Source: Maricaulis sp947259345
GTDB lineage: Bacteria; Pseudomonadota; Alphaproteobacteria; Caulobacterales; Maricaulaceae
Length of the DNA stretch: 64,000 nt
NCBI GenBank assembly: GCA_965217205.1
Contig: OZ244254.1
Location: forward strand, 2,480,001 to 2,544,000
Direction: 5' to 3'
This document shows positions 38,705 to 46,227 of this stretch, piece by piece; positions within the stretch are counted from its first letter, which is position 1; each line of letters starts with the position of its first letter. A model generated the notes under the pieces. The model did no database searches, was not told the origin of the DNA, and saw only the letters and a list, made by a program, of their open reading frames with translations. A program made the position numbers and the translations under genes.

Positions 38705-40054
38705 TTACTGCGCCGGGGCTGAGCTCTTTCCCACGTCACTGGCGAAGATGGAGCCGGCGTCATGACCCAGTTCGGACAGGTCGCCGCCGACATTCTCGGC
38801 GTCCGGCGAGAGACGGATACCCACCGTGATCTTGAGGATCAGCCAGACAGCAAAGCTGGTGGCGAAAACGAAGGCACCGATGGCACCGACACCCACCGCC
38901 TGACCGAAGAAGCTGGCGTCCGAATTGGTCAGCGGAACGGCCATCGTCCCCCAAATGCCGGCGAAGAGGTGGACCGGGATGGCCCCGACAACATCATCGA
39001 TCCGGACCACTTCGAGCAATTTTGCGCCGAAGGTCGCGATCACGGATCCGACGGCACCGATGGCGATGGCCTGCATGATGGTCGGCGTCAGCGGCTCGGC
39101 CGTGATGGCCACCAGACCCGCCAGGGCGCCATTGAGGCAGTAGGCGAGATTGGCCTTGCCACCACCGAGCAGCATGGACAGGAGATAGGCTGTCACGACG
39201 CCACCGGCAGCCGCCATATTGGTGTTGGCGAAAATCTGCGAGATGGCTACGGCATCCGCGGAAGAGCCCAGCGCGAGTTGCGATGCGCCATTGAAACCGA
39301 ACCAGCCAAACCAGAGAATGAAAGTGCCCAGTGTCGCCAGCGGCAAGGAGCCCGGGGTCATCGGCTTGGAATCCGGACCGAAGCGACCGGAGCGAGCGCC
39401 AATCAGGATGGCACCGGCGAGCGCGGCCCAGCCACCCGTGGAGTGAACCAGGGTCGAGCCGGCGAAGTCGGAGAAGCCGAAATCAGCGTCCAGCCAGCCG
39501 CCACCCCATTCCCAGCTGCCCTGGATCGGATAGATCAAGGCGGTGAGGACAACCACGAAGATGAAGAAGGGGCCCAGCTTGACGCGCTCGGCAATCGTAC
39601 CGGAAACGATGGACGCCGCGGTGGCCACGAAAACCATCTGGAAGAACCAATCCGAGGCTGCGGCGTAGCCGGTCCCCAGATCGATGGCTTCATCGCTGGC
39701 CAATTCGGACGGCGCCCAGATCGCGGGCAGTCCGAAATACGGCGTCTGGCCGCCATACATGACCTGATAGCCGACCAGGTAGAACATGATCCCGGCGATG
39801 GAGTAGAGAGCGATATTCTTCAAACAGATCGCCGCCGTGTGCTTGGTCCGCACGAAACCGGCTTCCAGCATGGCGAACCCGGCCGCCATGAGCATGACCA
39901 GGAAACCCCCGATCAGGAATAGCAGCGTGTTGAAAACAAACGCTGTTTCCTCTGACACCTCAGCATGGGCCGCACCGGTCAGACCGATGCCGGCCACCAC
40001 GGCGCACAACGCGCCTCGAGCCAGTGTCTTGTTCATTTGTGTCTTGCCAATCAT
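38705..40054 (-). CDS. amt: Ammonium transporter (Amt/MEP/Rh family)
   Basis: This 449-residue transporter has an N-terminal signal-like segment (residues 7-31, ending AAHA) followed by 11 membrane helices. The pore twin histidines are visible as His204 in LVHSTGGWAAL and His362 in IPVHLFAGIWGT. The phenylalanine gate region and the GGGKANLAYCLNGALAG segment are also present. The family moves ammonium into the cytoplasm. GGGGGGAT precedes the ATG at 40054. The gene is followed by a TorF-like porin but not by the PII gene glnK. No sigma-54 promoter was found upstream by eye. Confidence 0.96.
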   Translation of the reverse strand: MIGKTQMNKTLARGALCAVVAGIGLTGAAHAEVSEETAFVFNTLLFLIGGFLVMLMAAGFAMLEAGFVRTKHTAAICLKNIALYSIAGIMFYLVGYQVMYGGQTPYFGLPAIWAPSELASDEAIDLGTGYAAASDWFFQMVFVATAASIVSGTIAERVKLGPFFIFVVVLTALIYPIQGSWEWGGGWLDADFGFSDFAGSTLVHSTGGWAALAGAILIGARSGRFGPDSKPMTPGSLPLATLGTFILWFGWFGFNGASQLALGSSADAVAISQIFANTNMAAAGGVVTAYLLSMLLGGGKANLAYCLNGALAGLVAITAEPLTPTIMQAIAIGAVGSVIATFGAKLLEVVRIDDVVGAIPVHLFAGIWGTMAVPLTNSDASFFGQAVGVGAIGAFVFATSFAVWLILKITVGIRLSPDAENVGGDLSELGHDAGSIFASDVGKSSAPAQ

Positions 40055-40221
40055 TGGGATCCCCCCGTTTCTGGCAACTGCCCCTCACCATCCGGCCTGT
40101 CATCAGGTCGCGAACAGGGCTGCAGACTGCCTGCAGCACTCGAAAACTTTTCAGGATCAATGAGGTAGCGGTCGCCAGGCGGGGCGCCCTGACCGGCATG
40201 ACAGGCCCGGTCGGAACTCAT

Positions 40222-40252
40222 GATCCGCGCCACACAGGTGTGGCGGCGGATC
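40222..40252. repeat. Inverted repeat upstream of amt
   Basis: GATCCGC-GCCACAC and GTGTGGC-GGCGGATC are inverted around AG, with 14-15 base arms and a single indel. The inner CGCCACAC/GTGTGGCG is exact. It lies about 170 bases before the amt start. It could be a transcript hairpin in the leader or a protein-binding site. No T-tract follows. Confidence 0.5.
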
Positions 40253-40372
40253 CAATCATTTGCGCTCTGCGGTCAGGTCACCTTGTGGCGACTCTTGATT
40301 TAGCGAGCCTAGAACGCACCCTGCTGCAGTGCAACATTTTTCTTACAGCGCGCCATAAGCGGTATTTTATTT

Positions 40373-40389
40373 CATCGGGAGTCCCGATG
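40373..40389. promoter_or_regulatory. Perfect 17-base palindrome
   Basis: CATCGGGA (40373-40380) and TCCCGATG (40382-40389) are exact inverted copies around a single G, within an otherwise A+T-rich stretch (GGTATTTTATTT just before). This is the geometry of an operator for a dimeric regulator. Its distance from the amt start is about 320 bases. Confidence 0.4.
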
Positions 40390-40608
40390 TTGCTCCGATC
40401 TGGAATTTTCTTCCCCGGGAAAGAGGCTGGCGTCGGCCGCCGCCAGCAGTTCAATCCACAGAGTCGCGACATGATCGGATGTCGCCCGAAAATTTGCTGC
40501 GCGCGCACAAATTTCCGTCAACCGCTTCATGACGATTTTTGGCCGGACGGGTCAGGCTGCACGGAATTGAACGTCACTGCCCGGCGATGCAGCAAGGTGA
40601 CGCTGGGT

Positions 40609-40998
40609 TCATTTACGACATCCGGTTTCGTCTCGAGGCCCTTCGGGACGCGTCAGGACGAAAAAGGCAGCACAGGCGAGGACAAGACTCTGGATAGAGA
40701 TGACCAGGAGACTCACACCGAGCGCGACGCTCAATAAGAGGGCCAGAATCATGGTGAGGACAGCGACCAGCTTGGCCTTGCGATCGATGCCGCCATGCGC
40801 CTGCCAGTTCCGGATCAGCGGACCAAACCGCTTGTGCGCGAGCAGCCAGGCATGAAGTCGGGGCGAGGATCGCGCGAAAGCAAAGGCCGCAAGCAGGAGA
40901 AACGGAGTTGTCGGAACGAGCGGCAGAACGACGCCCGCAATCGCCAGGCCGACACAGACCAGGCCGAAGACCCGCCAAATCAGTCGCTTCATCCACAT
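40609..40998 (-). CDS. DUF454 (YbaN-like) inner membrane protein
   Basis: This 129-residue protein has three to four hydrophobic helices and the DUF454 signature GVVLPLVPTTPFLLLAAFAFARSSPRLHAWLLAH. YbaN-type proteins are small inner membrane proteins of unknown function, often near iron or heme genes, which is not the case here. The ATG at 40998 or the internal ATG at 40992 (MKRLIWRV) could be the start, and neither has a strong ribosome-binding site. It is divergent from the ilv leader. Confidence 0.85.
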   Translation of the reverse strand: MWMKRLIWRVFGLVCVGLAIAGVVLPLVPTTPFLLLAAFAFARSSPRLHAWLLAHKRFGPLIRNWQAHGGIDRKAKLVAVLTMILALLLSVALGVSLLVISIQSLVLACAAFFVLTRPEGPRDETGCRK

Positions 40999-41082
40999 GC
41001 GGCAAAGCTAAACTGTTTCGCGCGCGCGAGCGCGTAATATTCTTGTGCGCGAAATATGGGACTTGAGGGCAATTCTGCTCTT

Positions 41083-41117
41083 CTGTGCCAAAAATTGCCA
41101 TTTGGTGCAGTTTTTTT
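41083..41117 (+). terminator. Stem-loop plus T-run upstream of the ilv leader peptide
   Basis: CTGTGCCAAA (41083-41092) can pair imperfectly with TTTGGTGCAG (41101-41110) and is followed directly by seven T residues. If a promoter lies before it, this would be a first attenuator or the end of a small RNA. If the operon promoter lies after it, it would insulate the operon. GGCAATT/AATTGCC (41068 and 41093) offers an alternative fold. Confidence 0.4.
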
Positions 41118-41189
41118 CCAAACCGGGGTTGCCTTAACCAAATTCGCGCGTCACGTTGCACCGCAATAGAGTTCTGGAAAGCCGATCTG

Positions 41190-41327
41190 ATGATCAATGC
41201 GTACGCCCTGCCGGTTGCCCCGGCCGCTGCCCTGACGGGCGAGCGGGCGAACACGCTCGGCCTCCTCCTTCTCGTACTTGTACTTATTATCCCGACCATA
41301 ACGGGAGCGGTAAGCGCGCCTGCCTGA
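41190..41327 (+). CDS. Branched-chain amino acid leader peptide
   Basis: This 45-codon open frame has GGAAAG 8 bases upstream of its ATG. Codons 23-34 (41256-41291) read Leu-Gly-Leu-Leu-Leu-Leu-Val-Leu-Val-Leu-Ile-Ile: seven Leu, two Val and two Ile. Several are CTT, GTA and ATT, which are uncommon in the surrounding genes. The frame ends at TGA 41325-41327, just before a strong intrinsic terminator and the ilvD gene. This is the classic arrangement of an ilv/leu attenuation leader, in which ribosome stalling at scarce charged tRNAs prevents termination. The peptide itself is presumably not functional. Confidence 0.88.
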   Translation: MINAYALPVAPAAALTGERANTLGLLLLVLVLIIPTITGAVSAPA

Positions 41328-41371
41328 CGAGAGACCTCGCCAACCGGCAGACACAAAAAACCCCGCTCCCG
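41302..41371 (+). promoter_or_regulatory. Antiterminator pairing of the ilv attenuator
   Basis: CGGGAGCGG (41302-41310), near the end of the leader reading frame, is the exact reverse complement of CCGCTCCCG (41363-41371). The latter covers the left arm of the terminator, so the two structures exclude each other. A ribosome stalled at the Leu/Val/Ile codons would leave 41302-41310 free to form this antiterminator. A ribosome that reaches the stop codon would partly mask it and let the terminator fold. CCGCTGCCC (41224-41232) could also pair with 41303-41310. Confidence 0.75.
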
Positions 41372-41391
41372 GAAACGGAGCGGGTTTTTTT
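41355..41391 (+). terminator. Attenuator terminator upstream of ilvD
   Basis: CCCGCTCC (41362-41369) pairs with GGAGCGGG (41377-41384), extended by an A6 run (41355-41360) facing a T7 run (41385-41391). It is a strong rho-independent terminator only 22 bases before ilvD, and downstream of the leader peptide stop. Confidence 0.93.
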
Positions 41392-41413
41392 GTGTTTCGA
41401 GCCACGGAATACG

Positions 41414-43138
41414 ATGATGACCCACGACCACCGCAAGACCTCTGATGCCATCACTGCCGGACCGGCCCGCGCGCCGGCCCGCGCGATGATGCGCGCCACG
41501 GGCATGGAAGACGGCGATTTCGACAAGCCGCTGATCGGGGTGATCAACACCTGGACCACCGTGACCCCATGCAACATGCATCTGGCCGACCTGGCCGAAC
41601 CGGTCCGCGAGGCTGTTCGCGAGGCCGGCGGCCACCCTGTCGACTTCAACACGATCGTCGTTTCCGACGGCATTTCGATGGGAACCGACGGCATGCGCGC
41701 CTCGCTGATTTCCCGCGAGGTCATCACCGACTCGATCGAGCTGGCGACGCGCGGCCACAGTCTGGACGGCGTCGTGATCCTGGTCGGTTGCGACAAGACC
41801 ATCCCGGCTGCGGCCATGGCTCTGGCCCGCATGGATGTGCCCGGTTGCATCCTCTATGGCGGCACGATCATGCCCGGCAAGCTGGGCGACCAGGCCCTGT
41901 CGATCCAGGACGTGTTCGAGGCGGTCGGCGCCCATGCGGCCGGTACGCTGGACGATGAAGGCCTGGCCAGGGTCGAGAAAGCAGCCTGTCCCGGCGCCGG
42001 CGCCTGTGGCGGCCAGTTCACCGCCAATACGATGGCCATGATCCTGACCATGCTGGGCCTGTCGCCCATGGGCGTGAACGACATCCCCGCCCCGCATCCC
42101 GACAAGCCGGACGCCGCGGCGCGCTGCGGCCGACTGGCTGTCGAGCTGGCAAAGGCCGGCACAAGCGCGCGCCGCTTCATCACCGAATCCTCCCTGCGCA
42201 ATGCCGTCATCGCGGCCTCGGCCTCGGGCGGTTCGACCAATGCCGTCCTGCATGTTGCCGCGATCGCCGCCGAAGCCGGTGTCCCGTTCGACATTGCCGA
42301 TTTCGACCGCATCTCCAGCGACGCGCCCGTCATTACCGATTTGAAGCCGGGCGGTCGCTTCCTCGCCCACCACATGTTCCTGGCCGGCGGCTCGCGCCTG
42401 TTCGGCCAACGCCTGATCGAGGGCGGTCTGCTGGCGGACACGCCAACCGTCACCGGCCAAAGCCTGCACGCCGAGTGCGCCAGCGCCCAGGAAAGCCTCA
42501 ATCAACGTGTCATCCAATCAGTGGCCAATCCCGTCAAACCCGATGGCGGATTCCGCATCCTGACCGGTGATCTGGCGCCTGAGGGTGCCGTCCTGAAACT
42601 GTCCGGCCATGATCGCAATGAATTCTCCGGTCCGGCCCGCGTTTTCGAATGCGAGGAAGATGCCTTCGCCGCCGTCGAGGCCAACTCGGTCAAGGCTGGC
42701 GACATCATCATCATCCGCAATGAAGGCCCCAAGGGTGGCCCCGGCATGCGTGAAATGCTGGGCGTCACAGCCGCCCTGGTCGGCCAGGGTCTGGCCGGTG
42801 ATGTCGCCTTGATTACCGATGGCCGCTTTTCCGGCGCGTCCAAAGGCTTTGTCATCGGCCATGTCAGCCCGGAAGCCGCCGATGGCGGCCCGATTGGCCG
42901 GGTCCGCGATGGCGACATGATCCGCATCGATGTGGCCACGCGACGCATCGATGTCGACGCCGATCTCGACGCCCGCCCGGCCTGGACCTCCAGCCGCGCC
43001 GCGCCGACCGGCGTTTTCGCCAAATATGCCGCCCTGGTCTCCTCGGCCGCGCGCGGCGCCACCACACTCATCGCACCGCCGCAAGCCGCGACGGCGCAAT
43101 CCACACACACATCATCCAAGCAGGAGATGCCCGCATGA
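41414..43138 (+). CDS. ilvD: Dihydroxy-acid dehydratase
   Basis: This 574-residue enzyme dehydrates 2,3-dihydroxy-isovalerate and -methylvalerate to the 2-oxo acids of valine and isoleucine. The iron-sulfur cysteines are in TPCNMHL, GCDKTIPAAAMALARMDVPG and CPGAGACGGQFTANTMA. The first ATG after the attenuator is 41414, with a second at 41417 and only a weak GGA upstream. The frame is open further back through the leader, but that part lacks family features. It is the first structural gene of the operon and overlaps ilvC by 4 bases. Confidence 0.97.
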   Translation: MMTHDHRKTSDAITAGPARAPARAMMRATGMEDGDFDKPLIGVINTWTTVTPCNMHLADLAEPVREAVREAGGHPVDFNTIVVSDGISMGTDGMRASLISREVITDSIELATRGHSLDGVVILVGCDKTIPAAAMALARMDVPGCILYGGTIMPGKLGDQALSIQDVFEAVGAHAAGTLDDEGLARVEKAACPGAGACGGQFTANTMAMILTMLGLSPMGVNDIPAPHPDKPDAAARCGRLAVELAKAGTSARRFITESSLRNAVIAASASGGSTNAVLHVAAIAAEAGVPFDIADFDRISSDAPVITDLKPGGRFLAHHMFLAGGSRLFGQRLIEGGLLADTPTVTGQSLHAECASAQESLNQRVIQSVANPVKPDGGFRILTGDLAPEGAVLKLSGHDRNEFSGPARVFECEEDAFAAVEANSVKAGDIIIIRNEGPKGGPGMREMLGVTAALVGQGLAGDVALITDGRFSGASKGFVIGHVSPEAADGGPIGRVRDGDMIRIDVATRRIDVDADLDARPAWTSSRAAPTGVFAKYAALVSSAARGATTLIAPPQAATAQSTHTSSKQEMPA

Positions 43139-44151
43139 CTGCCTCCACCCCGTCCCGCCGTGCCGCCTTCGAGGTCGACACGACAGCCTTCAAGGCCCAG
43201 CCGGTCGCCGTTATCGGCTATGGCAGCCAGGGCCGCGCCCACGCCATGAACCTCAAGGATAGCGGCTGCGACGTCATTGTCGGCGTCCGCCCGGGCGGTG
43301 CCGGCGAGAAGAAAGCCAAGGCCGACGGCCTCAAGACAGCCACACCGGAAGACGCCACCAAGGCCGGCAAGCTGATCGCCATCCTGACGCCGGACATGAG
43401 CCATGAAGCCCTGTTCCGCGAATCCATCGCAACCAATCTCTCGCCCGGCGATGCGGTCCTGTTCGCGCACGGCTTCTCGGTGCATTTCGGGCGAGTCACG
43501 CCACCCGAGGGCGTCGACATCATGCTGGTCGCACCGAAAGGGCCGGGCGATCTGGTCCGCCGTGAATACGAAATCGGCCGGGGCGTGCCTTGCCTCTTCG
43601 CCGTCCAGCAGGACGCGACCGGCACGGCGCGCGAGCGGGCGCTGGCCTACACATCCTGCATTGGCGGCGCCAATTCCGGCGTCATCGAGACGACTTTCGC
43701 CGAGGAAACCGAGACCGATCTGTTCGGCGAACAGGCTGTCCTGTGCGGCGGCGCGACCGAGCTGGTGATGGCCGGGTACGAGACCCTGGTCGATGCCGGT
43801 TACCAGCCAGAAGTCGCCTATTTCGAATGCCTGCACGAGCTCAAGTTGATCGTTGACCTCCTCTATGAGGGCGGCATGGCGAAGATGCATGAATTCATCT
43901 CCGAGACCGCCATTTACGGCGATTTGCGCTCGGGCCCGCGCGTCATCAATGACGAGACCCGTGCCCGTATGCGCGAAGTCCTCAAGGACATCCAGGACGG
44001 CACCTTCGCCCGCGACTGGATCACCGAGAACCAGGCCGGAAAGCCGCAATACCAGGCGCTTTTGCGCAAGGACCTGGAACACCCGATCGAGAAAACCGGT
44101 GCCGCCCTGCGCGCCGACATGCCGTGGCTGCAACCCGGCGCCAATGCCTGA
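43135..44151 (+). CDS. ilvC: Ketol-acid reductoisomerase
   Basis: This 338-residue class I enzyme isomerises and reduces acetolactate and acetohydroxybutyrate with NADPH. The nucleotide-binding loop VAVIGYGSQGRAHAMNLKDSG is present, as are the metal-binding acidic residues in AEETETDLFGEQAVLCGG and the conserved ECLHELKLIVDL. It overlaps ilvD by ATGA and is separated from ilvB by 31 bases with an AGGACGAG ribosome-binding region. Confidence 0.97.
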   Translation: MTASTPSRRAAFEVDTTAFKAQPVAVIGYGSQGRAHAMNLKDSGCDVIVGVRPGGAGEKKAKADGLKTATPEDATKAGKLIAILTPDMSHEALFRESIATNLSPGDAVLFAHGFSVHFGRVTPPEGVDIMLVAPKGPGDLVRREYEIGRGVPCLFAVQQDATGTARERALAYTSCIGGANSGVIETTFAEETETDLFGEQAVLCGGATELVMAGYETLVDAGYQPEVAYFECLHELKLIVDLLYEGGMAKMHEFISETAIYGDLRSGPRVINDETRARMREVLKDIQDGTFARDWITENQAGKPQYQALLRKDLEHPIEKTGAALRADMPWLQPGANA

Positions 44152-44182
44152 CCGGCGTTGATCTGACAAAGGACGAGATGAA

Positions 44183-45904
44183 ATGACGGCCCTGCCCGCC
44201 ACTGAAATCGACGACACGGCAACCGCCGGCGCGACCGAACACCCGGCTCCCCGGCAAACCGGGGCGCATGCGGTCGTGCGCACGCTGGAAGCGCTGGGTG
44301 TCACCCGTGTTTTCGGCTATCCGGGCGGGGCCATCATGCCGGTCTATGACGCGCTGACCGGCTCGTCCCTGCAGCATATCCTGGTCCGCCATGAACAGGC
44401 CGCCGCCTTTGCCGCCGACGCCCAGGCGCGGCTGACCGGCAAGGCCGGCGTCTGCCTGGCGACCTCCGGACCGGGCGCGACCAATCTCTTGACCGGCATC
44501 GCCAATGCCTATCTGGACAGCGTCCCGATGATCATCCTGACCGGCCAGGTGCCGTCCGGGCTGATGGGGACTGACGCCTTCCAGGAAGTCGATGTCTTCG
44601 GCATGTCCATGCCGGTCGTGAAGCACTCGATCATCATCCGCGATCCAATGCGGATCCCGGAGTTGATCGCTGAAGCCTTCGCCATCGCGGAAGGCGGGCG
44701 CCCCGGCCCCGTCCTGATCGATTTGCCGAAGGACGTCCTACAAGCCGAGGCGTACCCCACCTTACCCCCAGGGCCTCGGCCTGAGGCCGGGCCGTCGCAC
44801 CCGCCAGAATCAGACCTGGCAGCTGCGACGGCCCTGCTGGCCCAATCGAAACGTCCTGTCCTCTATATTGGCGGCGGTGTCACCCTGGGTGGCGCGGTCG
44901 ATGCGGTGCGCGATTTCATGGCGCGGACCGGCATCCCCACCGTCGCCACCCTGAAAGGACTGGGCTGCGCCCACCCCGACAGCGAGACTTATCTCGGCAT
45001 GCTGGGCATGCATGGCGGACGCGCGGCGAATGTCGCCGTTGATGAAAGCGACCTCCTGATCTGCTGTGGCGCCCGCTTCGACGACCGGGCAACCGGCCGC
45101 CTCGACAGTTTCGCGCCGGGCGCCCGCATCATCCATATCGATGGCGATGCCGCCGAGATCGACAAGCTGCGCCGGGCCGAGATCGGCCTGGCCGGTGACA
45201 TCACCGCCATCCTCGCCGGTATCACCAATGACTGGCTGGACGTCGCCGATTGGCGCGACACCTGTATCGAGCGCAAGCACCGCCACGCCTTCCGCTATGA
45301 CGCGCCGGGATCCGGCGTCTTTGCACCGGCCATGCTGAAGCAATTGTCGGAAGCCGCCGGGGACGACTTCATCGCCGCCTGCGATGTCGGCCAGCACCAG
45401 ATGTGGGTCGCCCAGCATTGCCGCTTCTCGCGCCCGGAACATCATCTGACTTCCGCCGGTCTGGGCGCGATGGGCTATGGCCTGCCCGCCGGGATCGGCG
45501 CCGCCATGACGCGGCCGGACGCCAAGGTCGTCACCATTACCGGCGACGGCTCGATCATGATGAATATCCAGGAGCTGGCGACCGCCCGCCGCTACGGCGT
45601 GCCGGTCAGGATCCTGCTGCTGGACAATGCCTCGCTGGGCCTGGTCCGGCAGTGGCAGGAATATTTCTTCGACCAGAACTTCTCCGAGATCGATCTCTAC
45701 GACAATCCCGATTTCGCGGAAGTGGCCCATGCCTTTGGCATCGAGGCCTTCACCGTTCACAGCCGCGAGGAAGTTCCCGCGGCGATCGACCGCCTGCTCG
45801 ATGCTCGTGGCCCCATTCTGGCGCATGTCCTGATCGACCCACGCGAGAATGTCTGGCCGCTGGTGCCGCCGGGCGCGTCCAATGCCGACATGATGGAGGA
45901 CTGA
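44183..45904 (+). CDS. ilvB: Acetolactate synthase large subunit
   Basis: This 573-residue thiamin-diphosphate enzyme condenses pyruvate with pyruvate or 2-oxobutyrate. The motif FGYPGGAIMPVYD, the catalytic glutamate in RHEQAAAFAADA and the TPP/Mg motif GDGSIMMNIQELATA are intact, with the FAD-binding central domain between. The first ~30 residues are a non-conserved extension. It is followed after 2 bases by the small regulatory subunit gene, as in other ilvBN pairs. Confidence 0.97.
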   Translation: MTALPATEIDDTATAGATEHPAPRQTGAHAVVRTLEALGVTRVFGYPGGAIMPVYDALTGSSLQHILVRHEQAAAFAADAQARLTGKAGVCLATSGPGATNLLTGIANAYLDSVPMIILTGQVPSGLMGTDAFQEVDVFGMSMPVVKHSIIIRDPMRIPELIAEAFAIAEGGRPGPVLIDLPKDVLQAEAYPTLPPGPRPEAGPSHPPESDLAAATALLAQSKRPVLYIGGGVTLGGAVDAVRDFMARTGIPTVATLKGLGCAHPDSETYLGMLGMHGGRAANVAVDESDLLICCGARFDDRATGRLDSFAPGARIIHIDGDAAEIDKLRRAEIGLAGDITAILAGITNDWLDVADWRDTCIERKHRHAFRYDAPGSGVFAPAMLKQLSEAAGDDFIAACDVGQHQMWVAQHCRFSRPEHHLTSAGLGAMGYGLPAGIGAAMTRPDAKVVTITGDGSIMMNIQELATARRYGVPVRILLLDNASLGLVRQWQEYFFDQNFSEIDLYDNPDFAEVAHAFGIEAFTVHSREEVPAAIDRLLDARGPILAHVLIDPRENVWPLVPPGASNADMMED

Positions 45905-45906
45905 TC

Positions 45907-46227
45907 ATGCGCACGTCTCTTCGTATTGATATCGCCGACGCTGAAGGCGCCCTGATGCGGCTTATCGGTCTCATTGAGCGCCGCGGCTTCACCATCGCCA
46001 CGCTCGACAAGGCGGCCTCATCGAACGGTCAGTCCACCGTGACCATGTCGCTCGATGCCCGCGATGACGCGCGAAACATGGACGTGCTGGCCCGCCAGGT
46101 CGCGCGCCTGCTCGACGTGCGCGGCGTCTTCACGCCCGACACCCAGCCGCACATTGCCCCGGAGATCGCCGCCCAGGCGACCGGGACGCCCCACCGATGG
46201 AGGCAGGCATGCCCGCCCCGACACTGA
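45907..46227 (+). CDS. ilvN: Acetolactate synthase small subunit, short form
   Basis: This 106-residue protein has a single ACT domain (RTSLRIDIADAEGALMRLIGLIERRGFTI). It lacks the C-terminal domain of IlvH-type subunits (about 160 residues) and resembles the short IlvM/IlvN form. Such subunits stimulate the catalytic chain and mediate feedback inhibition. How much feedback control the short form keeps is unclear. It starts 2 bases after ilvB, and its end overlaps the start of leuA by 19 bases. Confidence 0.88.
   Translation: MRTSLRIDIADAEGALMRLIGLIERRGFTIATLDKAASSNGQSTVTMSLDARDDARNMDVLARQVARLLDVRGVFTPDTQPHIAPEIAAQATGTPHRWRQACPPRH

Larger units (their letters stand above)
40055..40608. other. 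Large intergenic region upstream of amt
   Basis: These 554 bases separate the DUF454 gene and amt, both on the minus strand. No credible gene was found. It holds two dyads, 40222-40252 and 40373-40389, and A+T-rich stretches around 40330-40375 where an amt promoter could lie. A search by eye for TGGC-N8-TTGC (sigma-54) on the minus strand and for NtrC half sites with correct spacing gave no convincing match. Confidence 0.5.

Noticed and set aside
40055..40608. Sigma-54 promoter and NtrC sites upstream of amt
   Set aside because: No TGGC-N8-TTGC match was found on the minus strand. The one GCAC...GTGC pair (near 40325) has the wrong spacing for NtrC.
40024..40737. Open frames in the amt upstream region (for example 40024-40737 plus, 40278-40508 minus)
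   Set aside because: They have no ribosome-binding site, no family similarity and unusual codon use (Cys/Arg/Ser-rich products), and they overlap known genes.
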